Assembly: GCA_009767595.1 (NCBI GenBank)
Contig: VSDK01017489.1
Coordinates: 118,185 to 182,184, forward strand
Direction: 5' to 3'
DNA length: 64,000 nucleotides
DNA from: Symbiodinium kawagutii
Taxonomy: Eukaryota; Sar; Dinophyceae; Suessiales; Symbiodiniaceae
Shown here: piece by piece, positions 53,735 to 64,000 of the stretch
Layout of the letters: every line of letters starts with the position of its first letter
Position numbering within the stretch: the first letter of the stretch is position 1
Position numbers and translations under genes: made by a program
Notes under the pieces: model-generated
Told to the model about the DNA's origin: nothing
What the model saw: only the letters and a program-made list of their open reading frames with translations
Database searches by the model: none

Positions 53735-53969
53735 CATTGCTTGCTGACCCGGCTCTCCAGGAGAAACGGCTGGTCCAGATTAAACAGGCCGCAACTTCTT
53801 CCTGCCTGGGCGGGCAAAATCTCCAGGTGCAAAATGGCTATGGGTCAATATTAACCAACCAATAATGAAGGATAATGACCAGCAATAATAAGGGAAAACA
53901 ATGGTTAATGATGGGGAACCAGGGGTACGGGGTTTTGACCCACAGCCAAATGATCTTCCCAAGACAAAG
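53735..53969 (+). other. Candidate exon interrupted by a B element
   Basis: With B (53835-53948) and one AA removed, one frame reads LADPALQEKRLVQIKQAATS then LGGQNLQVQNDLPKTK and ends at AAAG|GTACGG. This suggests B entered a coding exon and is either spliced out or disrupts it. Confidence 0.35.
53835..53948 (+). mobile_element. Family B element
   Basis: TGGCTATGGGTCAATATT to TTTTGACCCACAGCCA, 114 bp, AA on both sides. Very similar to the copy at 52271. Confidence 0.85.
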
Positions 53970-54135
53970 GTACGGCAAGTTGGATGATCTCCCCCACACC
54001 CCAGCAACTCTCTAGTTGGTCTCTTACTTCCAGTAGGGCCCCTTAAGACAAACCCAGCCAATATCATCGAGTCCCAAAACTGTTTTGCAACTCCTGGCCT
54101 ATGGACAGTGTTCAACCGAAAATGCTGGTGATAAA

Positions 54136-54232
54136 TGGCTATGGGTCAATATCAATCAACACTAATGGGGGATAGTAACCAACAATGATAGGGAAAACAG
54201 TGCTTAATGATAGGGGACTGACCCACTGCCAC
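54136..54232 (+). mobile_element. Family B element, internal deletion
   Basis: TGGCTATGGGTCAATATC to ACTGACCCACTGCCA. The GGAACCAGGGGTACAGGG part is missing. Confidence 0.72.
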
Positions 54233-54335
54233 ATACCTCCAATCGCACAAAGTTTCATTAGTTCATGTGGTGGAAGACCCATCGATTGGGATAAATGATC
54301 CCATATCATATAGTCATTGTGTTTTGATATAGTCG

Positions 54336-54372
54336 TGGCATTTTTTGGGCCCCCTATTTCAAGAAACCACCA
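54336..54372. mobile_element. Family A right-end fragment
   Basis: TTTTTTGGGCCCCCTATTTC then AAGAAACCACCA. Confidence 0.55.
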
Positions 54373-54474
54373 CGTGATGGACGCAGTCCCAAAGTTTCCA
54401 AGTGAATGATGCAGTCCCATATTATATAATCATCCCAAATAATAGCTGTTTGATGCAGCCCCAGAGTTTCCAGG

Positions 54475-54575
54475 TGGTGGTTTCTCAAAATAGGGGTACA
54501 CCCAATCATCCAATAGAATCATTTTCAGCAATAAACCATCCATCTTTGGGGGTGCCCTATTTCAAGAAACCACCA
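54475..54575 (-). mobile_element. Family A element
   Basis: TGGTGGTTTCTCAAAATAGG to CTATTTCAAGAAACCACCA. Confidence 0.78.
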
Positions 54576-54725
54576 GATAGTTGGTGTTTCCGCAATTCTG
54601 TTGGTTGTTACGGTACTGTTATCCCCTATAATCATCATCAATGGTTATAAACCCTACAGTGGTTGATATCTGTTGGTCAACGTCCCAAAGATTCCAAGTG
54701 CTCACCTGGGTCGATTCTCTCGCAG

Positions 54726-54825
54726 CTCGTTCCGCAGCGCAGCTGAGGCTCTACCACCTCAGCTGCAAGCCGCAATCCAGTTGGTCGGCGACCAAGCTGA
54801 GGATGTGTGTGATTTTTTTTGGATG
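54726..54825 (+). other. Candidate exon
   Basis: TTCTCTCGCAG precedes and GATG|GTAGGG follows. The frame reads SSFRSAAEALPPQLQAAIQL then VGDQAEDVCDFFWM. Amphipathic and helix-like. A second frame is also open. G/T-rich GGGGATAATAGG repeats begin right after the donor. Confidence 0.42.
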
Positions 54826-55339
54826 GTAGGGGATAATAAGCAAAAAATGGTAGTTGATAATAGGGAATAATAGGGGATAGCTAGTTGTAGGGGATTATGG
54901 TAGTTGATAAGAGGGGATAATTATGTGTTTTTTTCTTTTTCCAGGGGAAGCTAGCTAGTTGTAGGGGATAATGATGGTTATAGATATATAATTAAATTCT
55001 AAACATGTTTATATTTTCGCCGATATTTGGGATGGTTGGTTGATGACCCAATATTTGTGGGATGCACCAGGATATAACTGGACAATTTACAACTCACCCA
55101 GCTGCATAGCAGAGTGAACTGTTCCGTCACGGCTCGAGAGGGGTCTCTCATTGCTACGGGAAACTCGTGTCGCGACCTGGGGAAGCCTGTCGATGGGCTG
55201 ACATGATTGGTCAACTCGACATTTTTTGGCGTTTGGTCACTCCATCCAAGCTCTAAGGATGGTTTATTTTAATGCCCTGTTCATGGTCAAGGATAGGTTC
55301 ATGGTTGGTTGAGGATGGTTTTTTCGGGATTTTCATCAG

Positions 55340-55475
55340 CAAATCCCTGGCGCCTAAGGACCTGGCACCACCAACTGCAAAGCCTCGGAGGCAGTTGCTG
55401 AGCGCAGGTCTCCACCAGCTGTTAGCCCAAGCTGCAACCATGAGGACCCTTCAACCACCATTTTTGAATAAGTAA
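55340..55475 (+). other. Candidate terminal exon
   Basis: GGGATTTTCATCAG is a good acceptor. The frame reads SLAPKDLAPPTAKPRRQLLS then AGLHQLLAQAATMRTLQPPF and ends at TAA 55473-55475. No domain recognised. Confidence 0.42.
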
Positions 55476-55779
55476 ACACCCCAAACTGAAGATAGTAATA
55501 AGGTAGATGAGATACAAGGTAGGTGAGATATAGGATGTAGTACTGTGTCCATTACCAGCCAAATATTTGCTTGAAAAGCATCAAGCATTAGACAACGGTA
55601 GACAACCAGTGTTAACGCTCATGCTGTGCTGGCTGAACACGTGCCCAGCCTATGTTAGTTCTTATGATGACTATCATTTGTGTCCATCAATTAACCACAG
55701 ATACCCTTCTGAACATCATAGTAACAAGGTATTCATTTGCCAGTGCTTACCAATATTGATTGCATTAGCCATTTGTTTC

Positions 55780-56330
55780 ACCAACTTGTAGTAACAATCA
55801 ACTATTGTCATTTTCGACCATCGGTCATCTAGCAATTGATTATTCTTGCTTATATACTATGAAATATAGCCACTATTTAATACTTAGCCATCATTAACCA
55901 ACTATCAATCATAGAGGCAACGGTGGATAATTGTCGTACTCATTGACATTGAACTAACAAACTATTAAGCACTAAGTAATGATTACTACTGTGCTGCCAT
56001 TATACACTACTGACTTGCCACTACTCACCACCACTCACAATACATAGCAAATCAACAAATCACAATTAATTGAGTCGATAGCTTGTCATACCATCAAATC
56101 ATCAGTGTTTTTGTTTTGAGTTGTATATATTCTGACTTTAACAACATAGTTATATAGCGTTGATTGCTGTAGCCAATACTAAGTACCCATTAACCAGCTA
56201 TCAGCCATGGATATGATATTGACAATTGATACAACCATTAGTCAATTGACCAACCATTCACCAACCATGAACTAGCTACTAAATGGGCCACTAGATGCCA
56301 TAGAGAGAACGGGTCCAAGGCACCCTCCTT
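55780..56330 (+). repeat. A/C-biased AT-rich tract, no gene
   Basis: ACCATTAGTCAATTGACC, ACCAACCATTCACCAACC and similar, with scattered CACTACTCACC. Confidence 0.55.
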
Positions 56331-56334
56331 GGCA

Positions 56335-56520
56335 CACTAAATGGGCTGTTAAATGCCAAGGAGGGTGCCACTAAGACCCTCCCTAATGCCACTAAGATGC
56401 CACTAAGGTGCCACTAAGACCCTCCTAATGCTACTAAAAGCTACTAAGAAATGCTACTAGATGCTACTAAATGCTACTAAAAGCTACTAGATGCCACTAA
56501 GAACCTCCCCAATGCTACCA
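56335..56520 (+). repeat. TGC(C/T)ACTAA(G)A minisatellite
   Basis: About 15 loose units of 10-17 bp, such as TGCCACTAAGA, TGCTACTAAA and GACCCTCCCTAATGCCACT. Confidence 0.82.
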
Positions 56521-56580
56521 CTCCTGGTAGGCGCTCGTCGACCTCCACTCGTGCCAGTACTTCCAGTGACCTGTTGTGGC

Positions 56581-56606
56581 GGGGGGGGGGGGGGGGGGGG
56601 GGGGGG
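56581..56606 (+). repeat. Homopolymer of 26 G
   Basis: An unbroken G run preceded by TTGTGGC. The true length is uncertain in any assembly, because such runs are hard to read. Confidence 0.9.
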
Positions 56607-57217
56607 TCAGGAGTGGACCTGGCAGTGCCAGGAGTGTTCCTAGTGAAAATGCTGGTTAAATGGCAGTGGTTCCAGCGTTGGTTTTTGTTGGATGGATGCG
56701 GAAAATATTTTTCATGGCCCGTGATTTGTTGGTTGATGCGAAATACTGATTCTTCAAGCTTCGGTTTTTTGGGTTAGCGAATATGAAACAACCAGAATCA
56801 GCAACGACCGATGGTTACCAGTGCTTATTGAACGGCGGTGGATGATTAACATTTACAATACGTCCCATTGGAACGTGAGAATGTCAATCAATACAGGGTC
56901 AGTTGCATGTGGATACAACTTCTTTTCACCAGTCGCAATGCTGGTGCAGACTTGGGGACCAAATCGTCTCGTTACATGTTTGACCAGGATCGCCTTCCAG
57001 ATGTAAACCATTTCGAGAAAAACAAACTGTTTACAGGTCAATTGATAGCTATAGGAGCTAGTTAATTATCGCATATGATAGTTGATTACCTAACTAGCCA
57101 ATTACAGTGAATTCACTTGGTCTTAGCATTTCTTAGCAATTTTTGAAGCAAAGAAAAAAGCAATTGCCACTAGCAGCGGTCAGATGCACATGGAGATGTC
57201 ACTCTTTGAAAGAGTTA

Positions 57218-57333
57218 TAGGGGGTTCTCAAAATAGGTGAACCCCCCAAATCATCCAAGATTAACCATTGATAGTGATAACCATTGATAGTAATAAACCA
57301 TCTTGGGATCTCCAATTTTTGAAAGAACCCCCA
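57218..57333 (-). mobile_element. Family A element
   Basis: TAGGGGGTTCTCAAAATAGG to TTTTGAAAGAACCCCCA. Confidence 0.7.
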
Positions 57334-57336
57334 ATA

Positions 57337-57438
57337 TGGGTGTTTCTCAGAATAGGGGACCCCCCAAATCATCCATCATTAACCATTTATAGTAGTAAAC
57401 CACCCATTTTTTGGGTCCCCTATTCTGAGAAACCCCCA
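57337..57438 (-). mobile_element. Family A element, tandem with the previous one
   Basis: TGGGTGTTTCTCAGAATAGG to CTATTCTGAGAAACCCCCA, flanked by TA. It lies 3 bp after the copy at 57218 and in the same orientation. Confidence 0.82.
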
Positions 57439-57439
57439 T

Positions 57440-59130
57440 ATCGATTGATATCCAGGCATTGAAGGCGTTGTCCATTGTACTCCGATGATTTGGAATTTGA
57501 TATGTGGTGATACGTGGTGGATTGAACGTTGGTGTATATGTAACCACTTTAGATAACTCCAAATCCAGGAAACATTGCAGATGAGACATGGTTCTCATCA
57601 AATTAATCAAAGCATTTGTTGACAATAGTGTCTTCTTTGACGTCAAACTAGCCAGAATGATCACTCAGCAGACTGTTTCGACAAAACCAAAAAGTTGGAT
57701 TTTGATGGATTTTGATTTTCTTGATTGTGCGATGTGCGTTTCATGAGATGCTCAGCATGACCAACCAATGCATTACTGGCCAGCCTAACAACCACGGTTT
57801 TGCTGTCGTTTGAGGCAATTTGAGTGTGGAGATTGCGGTGCATCTCCGAGATGGTTAGCGCTTGGCCTGTCAGAGGAGGCCCCTGCCTCTTGCTGGTCAG
57901 AGTTTGAGGGAAGTATTTGCGCTGGGAATCAATTGGAGGGAGCAGAGTTGCTCACGCCCAATCAATGAAGTCCAGACATGTTCAGTTGCTGATGGCTTGT
58001 TGAGGATCAAGATTCAAGCGGCCGGGTAAGCGTCACGTTTCTTGTTTCACCGCATTTAGCCACATTTCGCCGAAAAACACCATGAATTTGTTGCAGCTTC
58101 CCTTAGGCCCCAACTCGTTTGTAGAGTGGTCAAAGACAACTAGTCTCCTACCGGAACAAATCCAGTCCTGGCTTTGTTTCAGACTAACTGGCTCCACAAA
58201 GCCGAAGTGCAGTGAACTGGAGCAGGTTTTTGAATGACTTCAAGTAATATTCAAAGGAAGCCTGCTGCTTTTGATCAACCTCTAAGCGAAGCAAATGCGC
58301 CAAGGGGTTCCTTTGGTAGCGTGCCGCCGCCATTCATGGGTTACATACACTGCATAGGCTCATAGGCAGATCCTGATCTGGGCTCCAGCCACCACAAGCC
58401 AGAATTGGAAACATCAAAAATGTTACGGAGACGCCACCCCAACCGGGCTCCAAAGTCTATGACAGGAGTTGTGTTACAATATGTTTGATATTTTTTCAAT
58501 CGCAGTTCTGGATCTGTAAGCCCCAAACATTGGTTCCATAGAGAAACAGTATCTTGTCAACATTGGATGGGGGCCAAACAGATTCCAAAAGTAGAGATCG
58601 TTTTACAGACATAGTAACTGTCACGTTCTTTTCCTGTCATGTTTAGATTACAGTGGCTGGTGGGTGTTGCAAACGCGACAGTCACTATGTTTGTTTGGAC
58701 TTCATTTGATACATCGAACCTTCGAAAGTTGACCTCTTGTGTCAGGAAGAAGGCATGATTTTGCTGAGGAATCAGCAAATACAGGATCAAACTGTAGAGA
58801 GTACATGATTTGGACTTTCTCCTTGGTTGTTCCAGGTTCATCTTGGTTTCATGGCGCGTTTTTGCCCGCCTTCTTCCTAGTATTGTGTAGGAGTTGTGGA
58901 CTTGTGCAGCGCTACCATTTGCTGGGCTGTCATGCCCTGTAATCAAGCAAGGCAAGCATCATCATCTTTGTCAGAATCATCATTGCCTGTCATCATTAAA
59001 AAATCTCAAGATTGCCCATCATCATCAAGTGTCATCACTGCTATCCATTATGTGTTGCCATTTTTATGTGTAGTCATCATCACTTGCTGTGCATCTTCAC
59101 TTTGTTTCTGCTCGTAGTTGAATCAATATT
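57440..59130. other. No confident gene
   Basis: Frames of 60-130 codons on both strands, the longest on - at 58557-58955 (132 codons). A + frame at 57789-57968 reads FECGDCGASPRWLALGL but lacks the rest of any zinc-finger pattern. Confidence 0.35.
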
Positions 59131-59131
59131 G

Positions 59132-59183
<52 letters not shown>
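59131..59183 (+). repeat. (ATC)n microsatellite
   Basis: A nearly pure run of CAT/ATC, about 17 units. Confidence 0.93.
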
Positions 59184-59185
<2 letters not shown>

Positions 59186-59316
59186 CACCAGCAATACACA
59201 GATGCCACCCCCACCAGCTTTCATCTCTTCTAGCCTCAAATTGATGTCTTAGACCAGTTCAATGGTTGGTCCTTGCACAAGTCCAAATTACAAGTCTGGA
59301 GTGGCAACCCGGCAAT

Positions 59317-59787
59317 CTACGCCTTGTCAAATGCAAGGTGCCCATAATCAACATTCTTTCGTCTCTGGCCCTGCCAGCGAGTTTTCTGTCTCGAGACACC
59401 GATTGCGCAGTTTAACGGTTCGAGACAGAGCTTAAGTGAAGGTAATTCGATCGCTTTGGGGCGCGATGCCTTTTGCAGCGTGTCTGAACTGCTTTGAGCA
59501 GTACGTGAGCGACCCGGATTGCGGACAGTGCGCCACCCCACAGCAGCAGCATTTTTGCAAGCATGTGAAGACCAACCAGCCCTAGCAGCCGAAGCTGCAA
59601 TGGCTCTCTGCTCTCCATGCTTGGGACAGACGCAAATGTCAGTCCCTAGAGGAAAGCGCCGCCTTGCCTCAAGTTGAGTCCAAAGCTTGAACCTTGAAGC
59701 TTTTACAAGGGGTTTGCACTGAGCCTTGAGTCCGAAAGGACAACACTGTACACAATTTGAGCTCAGTGAACAAGCACAGTATATCAT
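59317..59787 (-). other. Open frame of 156 codons, unknown
   Basis: Starts MIYCACSLSSNCVQCCPFG, then FPLGTDICVCPKHGEQRAI and AASAARAGWSSHACKN. Cys-rich N-terminus, basic. The opposite strand holds a 39-codon frame (59466-59585) with its own Cys/His pattern, so the coding strand is not certain. Confidence 0.3.
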
Positions 59788-59963
59788 AGTGGAGGTACTG
59801 GTAGAGTTTAATTATACACACAATGTCTGCCTGCACATTGATAGTTTCTGAGTAGTCAAGCGAGTCCTACAGATGGGTGCCAAGTCGGAGTAGGCTTTCA
59901 ATAGGCGACATAAAGGAGTCCAACAGGCATTGATTCACACGACATGTTGTTCCATCCTTGGAT

Positions 59964-60077
59964 ATGGCAGTGGGTCAAAACCCTGTACCCCTGGTTCCCC
60001 ATCATTAACCATTGTTTCCCATTACTATGGTTGGTTATTATCTCTTAATATTGGAGGGTTAATATTGACCATAGCCA
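59964..60077 (-). mobile_element. Family B element, reversed
   Basis: TGGCAGTGGGTCAAAACCC to AATATTGACCATAGCCA, flanked by TA on both sides. Confidence 0.82.
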
Positions 60078-60813
60078 TATCCTCACTTGGCTCCAGTGTA
60101 CCATCAGGGAGTCCGTTCAACATGCTTCGGCCCGGCGGCTTTTTCCACTTGGGACAGAGGAAGGAATTCCCCGGTGAGGGTCGAACTCATTCGCTGAAGG
60201 ATGCAAAACAGGTCATGCCATGTACTGCATGATATTATGCACACAAGTTTCGGTCTCAGAGGTGCGATTTGAGTTTTGATTCACCAGATGCAAGCGCAAT
60301 AGTGGTGGTCTATCACTATCACAAACATTGATCATGGGCTTGATGTCCCTATGGAACCAGGGATTTGGTCGTAACAATCAGCAGGTTTTGGGCTACACAA
60401 TCTATAGCCGCTGCAAACTGCGCCTCCAATATTCTTGAAGCATGATCAGCTTGCGCGCAGTGTTTCTGCGCAAATAGATGTGCAGCAGCTGGGGTTAGTT
60501 TCCTGGGAACCAGCTGATTACAACCTAGCAGGTAGCGGGATATAACCCTGATTGTAAAGCCTATTTCTGGTAGGTGAACTAGCCCCTATGCCCAGTGGCA
60601 CATGGTGAGTTTACCAGTTACATCACATCCGGTTACTACCGATGATTCTATACATCTTCACCAGTCCCTTGGATCACGATGGGTTGCAGCCCGCTGGGTC
60701 AACACGTTCAGCCGGTGCTGGAGCCGTATCCAGATATCCCTACAGGGGAGCGAGGACGGGAGCAACCAGGGGTGTTCCAACTGGTAGTTGAGGTTACTCG
60801 CTGGCCATTGATA

Positions 60814-60917
60814 TGGTGGTTTCTCAAGCCATAGGGGTACCCAAAAAATGGTTGGTTTACTTCTAATAATGATTATCAATGGATGATTTGGGGGTCCCCT
60901 ATTTTGAGAAACAAGCA
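60814..60917 (+). mobile_element. Family A element
   Basis: TGGTGGTTTCTCAAGCC to CTATTTTGAGAAACAAGCA, flanked by TA on both sides. Confidence 0.82.
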
Positions 60918-60969
60918 TATACAAACTGATCTCTGTTTGATAAGAAACGCAACAAACTCATCGAAGAGA

Positions 60970-61380
60970 GCCGTTGCAGCATGGTTCCAGGTGTCCGACT
61001 ATTGGCATCCACAATGATCAGCAATATTGACCGCTATTACTAATCATAAACAACCAATTATTAATCATTATCAACCCTGGTATGATCCGTGAGTAGGCAC
61101 TGTTGATCATGTTTCAAGGTTTAGTAATGAGCACTAGTCAAATATATCCACTGCAACTCACCATTTACCATCATTTGGCGTATTAGTTCACTATCAACCA
61201 ATATGAATCTCAACCAACCATACCTCACCAAGGCGACCGTAGCCCATGAATCTGGTTGCTCCTGCATAGGATGATCTCATTGAAGGTGCATAGGATGATT
61301 TACATGAGGATGGGTTGATTTCCAACACCATAATGACCAACCAAAATTATATAGTCAACAGTTAGTATGGTCAATTATTG
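60970..61380. other. AT-rich tract with ACCAATTATTAATC repeats, no gene
   Basis: ATCATAAACAACCAATTATT and TCAACCAATATGAATCTC are typical. A small GC patch near 61230 is too short to call. Confidence 0.45.
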
Positions 61381-61510
61381 TTGATGATGGTTAAGAAGGG
61401 TCAGCAAAGAGCAATAATCACCCAACCAACCAATGGTTCACTGGCTGGTTCATGGTGGGTAAAGCTGGGGAAAATCACCAGCAATAATAGCGGATATACG
61501 ATGCGGGGTT

Positions 61511-61555
61511 GTGTTTCTCCAACTGGGGGGCCCCTCAAATCAACCATTGATAAAT
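61511..61555 (-). mobile_element. Family A left-end fragment
   Basis: GTTTCTCCAACTGGGGGG then CAAATCAACCATTGATAAA. A family E element follows within 15 bp. Confidence 0.5.
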
Positions 61556-61568
61556 CTAAAACAGGAAA

Positions 61569-61683
61569 CCCTTTGGTAAACTAACCTGGCAACCGATTTT
61601 CACCCTATTTTTCCCATGAAACCCTGGGAAACCACCAAGAAATCGTGGATTTTCCATTGCCAAGTTAGGGACTACCGGAGGGT
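61569..61683 (+). mobile_element. Family E element, copy 2
   Basis: CCCTTTGGTAAACTAACCTG at the left and AGTTAGGGACTACCGGAGGG at the right, with GTGGATTTTCCATTGCC inside. No flanking direct repeat seen. Confidence 0.65.
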
Positions 61684-62521
61684 CTTGGGGATGATTTGGG
61701 TCACATCAACCACCCCAAATTCGATTCGGGGAGTAGTGACCCCATCCCAAGGGCTGGATAAGTTGGGAGATCATGAAGCTTTGATACCAGAAGACCCCTC
61801 TCATAGATTGCTGGGATGAGCTTTATATGCTTCATTTTCTCAACCAAAAAGATGCGCAGAATTGTGTATTTCAGATGACTTCCGATGATTGCCCACGACT
61901 CTTTGATGGTATGCTTTTTGGATCTTTTTGGATGCGAGGATTGATGTGCCTGACACGGGATGAAAATTGCAATCGTCTTCAAGGGACTGTTCTGGAACCA
62001 CCGTTGCAAGTGAATCTTTAGAGCTCTGAATATAGGTTCAATCCAAAGACAGAGCCTTGCATCATCCATAGTTTGGTAAAAGAACTAAATCCTGTCTTCT
62101 CAAACTGTTTCAATGTCTCTAATCTCTCTTCCTTTTGTTCAAAAGTCCTGGCTAATGAGGCCCTTACTGGATGGTTCTGCCAGAATGTGCGCACGTTTCC
62201 GGACTGTTCCCTTTATTGGAACAGCATTGCATTATGGCGCAGCAGTGGACTTGAACCCGTGACCCTGTCGCCATGAAGTGTGACGAGAACGGACAACACA
62301 CTAAGGCGCAGGCGACACGGGAGTCCCGGCAGCGCACATGTTGCAGTTTGTTGGAAATCGGAATCAGTTGGCGAACAGGAGAGGCATCATCAAAACCAGC
62401 AGTTGAAACGCACAGTGTGACAGCTATTCGGATCTATTCGGTATGCGAAAGTATGAAATAAACAGCATAGCACGCAGCGTTTATTGCATGATACAAGCTG
62501 CGCCGTTTTCCAAAACTGATA

Positions 62522-62646
62522 TGGCTATGGGATGCTATGGGTCAAACCCTGTACCCCTGGTTCCCCTATCACTAACCATTGTTTTCCTTCTTATTGGTTG
62601 GTTATTATCCCTAGATAATTGGTTGGTTAATATTGACCCATAGCCA
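62522..62646 (-). mobile_element. Family B element, reversed, with a small internal duplication
   Basis: TGGCTATGGGATGCTATGGG shows the left end partly repeated. The right end is AATATTGACCCATAGCCA. Confidence 0.75.
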
Positions 62647-62649
62647 GGT

Positions 62650-63530
62650 GATTCAGAGCCCGCAAATTTCGGCGCATGCGCCTAAATGAGAGTCTTGTAC
62701 AACCCTGGGTGGCATGGTGCATGGTGCAGGTGCTGCTACGTCTTAAACTGGTGCCCTTCAACTTCTTCACCCAAAACCTTTTCTGCGGACCTTTTCGTGG
62801 TTGGTAATCTCAAACCATTCCCAGTCTTTGTCGTTCGAAGGTGATTAGTTTGGGATCAGCCCACCGGCTCAATTTCAGGTCCCTGTTATGATGATGGTGC
62901 CCAAGAAAATCTAACTGTGCCATTGAAATCCATTAAAGCTGGAGGCATTTGAACCAATGAATCCACTACTAAAGTTTAGAGGTCAGAAGTTTGGCTATTG
63001 AAACCTTGAAACACCAAGTGTGAGTTTATAGGCTTTTGTTTCTGCGTGGCCTCATCAACATAGACCTCAAACTGCAGCATACCGCAGCTCCAGCACGGAG
63101 CCCCACACCTGTTTCTCATCCTTGGGAGGTGTCAAATCATTTGCGCGAAAGGCGCAGTGCATGGAGAGAGGGGTAGCTGATTTGTAAATAAAGTCCCTCT
63201 CAGCATTTTTGCCGCGCTGGACGAGTCCGCGCGCGTGTCTGGGAGGCATGATCTACTGATGGCACCTGATGTGGTTGGCTCTCTCAAGATTTTTCAACGG
63301 CTTGTTATCATTCATGCTGTTTGAGGAAGCTTTTGTGGGAGTTCAACCACCAATCAGAAGGCCATTTGTGGCACAAGTTTCCTGGACATTCCGAAATACA
63401 TCGAAAGGTTGTTTTTGCTGCAGAGTCTTTCTTTGATAGAAGGATTGGCACAGAAACATACTGGGGACATTAAGTATTGCCTTGACAGCGAGCAAATCAA
63501 AATAAAAATATTATATATGTGGTACAGCGT
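62650..63530. other. No confident gene
   Basis: Short frames only (60 codons on - at 63067-63249, 74 on + at 63409-63633, the latter running into the G/C tract). Confidence 0.35.
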
Positions 63531-63536
63531 TATAAC

Positions 63537-63632
63537 CCCCCCCTGGTCATGGTCATGGTCCCCCCCTCCCCCCCTGTGGTGTGGTGTGGTGGGGTGGGGG
63601 GTTGGGGTGGGGGGAGTGGGGGTAGGGGGGTA
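63537..63632 (+). repeat. C-run then G-rich tract
   Basis: CCCCCCC runs, then GTGGTGTGGTGTGGTGGGG and several GGGG runs. It could form a G-quadruplex on the + strand. Confidence 0.85.
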
Positions 63633-64000
63633 GTATACGAGCAGTGTATAAGTAGTATATAAATAGTATATAAGTAGTACGTAGGTAGATATCTAGTAAT
63701 ATAGACTGCACATAGGTAGTATACACATAGTGTTTTGATAGTAAAAAAGCAATTAATAGATAGTATATAGGTAGTATATGGTAGTATATAGTATAGATTG
63801 TATGTAGATAAATATATAAGTAGTATATAAATAGTATATAGGTAAAACACAGGTAAATATTTAATATATAAATAATATATAAATAATATATATATATAAT
63901 ATTTTAATAATAAATAACTAATAAATTATATATAGGTAATATAATGGTAATATATAATATAATTAGTATATAAATAAATATTTAAATAATATATAAATAA
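63633..64000. repeat. AT-rich GTAGTATATAA repeats to the window end
   Basis: Degenerate TAGTATATAAGTAG units grade into AATAATATATAAATAA. Confidence 0.85.

Noticed and set aside
5145-54232. General claim that every B element is a spliced intron because frames stay open across it
   Set aside because: At a random site, the best of three frames spans about 50-70 codons anyway. Most B sites give just that, and at 1814 the open frame was in MITE sequence itself. Only 52271 and 53835 were kept as leads.
57789-57968. Possible ArfGAP zinc finger (CGDCGASPRW)
   Set aside because: The second Cys pair is not spaced as in ArfGAP domains and conserved residues after it are missing.

Overview
The window looks like nuclear DNA of a dinoflagellate, most likely a Symbiodiniaceae symbiont. 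Four things point there. Gene density is very low. One intronless gene encodes a ubiquitin-like domain followed by 22-residue FNIP-type repeats (9609-11684). A second encodes a pentatricopeptide (PPR) array with the ISACEKGGQWQ style of repeat that I associate with dinoflagellates (21740-23134). Short palindromic elements fill the rest, and a fragment resembling the dinoflagellate spliced leader lies just upstream of the first gene. Both confident genes are on the + strand.

Layout. 0-9.5 kb: palindromic elements (families A, B, C, D, F) with GC-rich islands that read like short exons. 9.5-11.7 kb: the FNIP-repeat gene. 11.8-21.7 kb: more elements, small open frames and exon-like islands, the clearest at 13.1, 16.9, 17.7-18.3, 19.3 and 20.3 kb. 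21.7-23.1 kb: the PPR gene. 23.1-31.9 kb: AT-rich tracts of repeated TAACCAT or ATGGTTA around islands at 25.1, 27.1 and 29.8 kb. 34.0-36.8 kb: a GAT array, about 1 kb of alternating purine and pyrimidine tracts, and a double hairpin. 37-41 kb: a run of exon-like islands, one with near-ideal splice sites. 41-61 kb: the densest mobile-element zone. 61-64 kb: further elements, then a G/C tract and an AT-rich tail.

Six small element families were defined by eye. A has about 23 near-complete copies and B about 11; both are roughly 100-115 bp inverted-repeat elements that appear to make 2-bp target duplications. C has 9 near-complete copies, all in + orientation. D has 2 copies, E 2 (plus 2 partial), and F 3. 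No transposase gene for any of them was seen, so they look non-autonomous.

Limits. The exon candidates rest on reading frames, GC content and splice-like dinucleotides judged by eye. In this much DNA, chance open frames of 50-70 codons are common, and several candidates are also open on the other strand. Treat them as hypotheses for RNA mapping. No rRNA, tRNA or CRISPR array was recognised.
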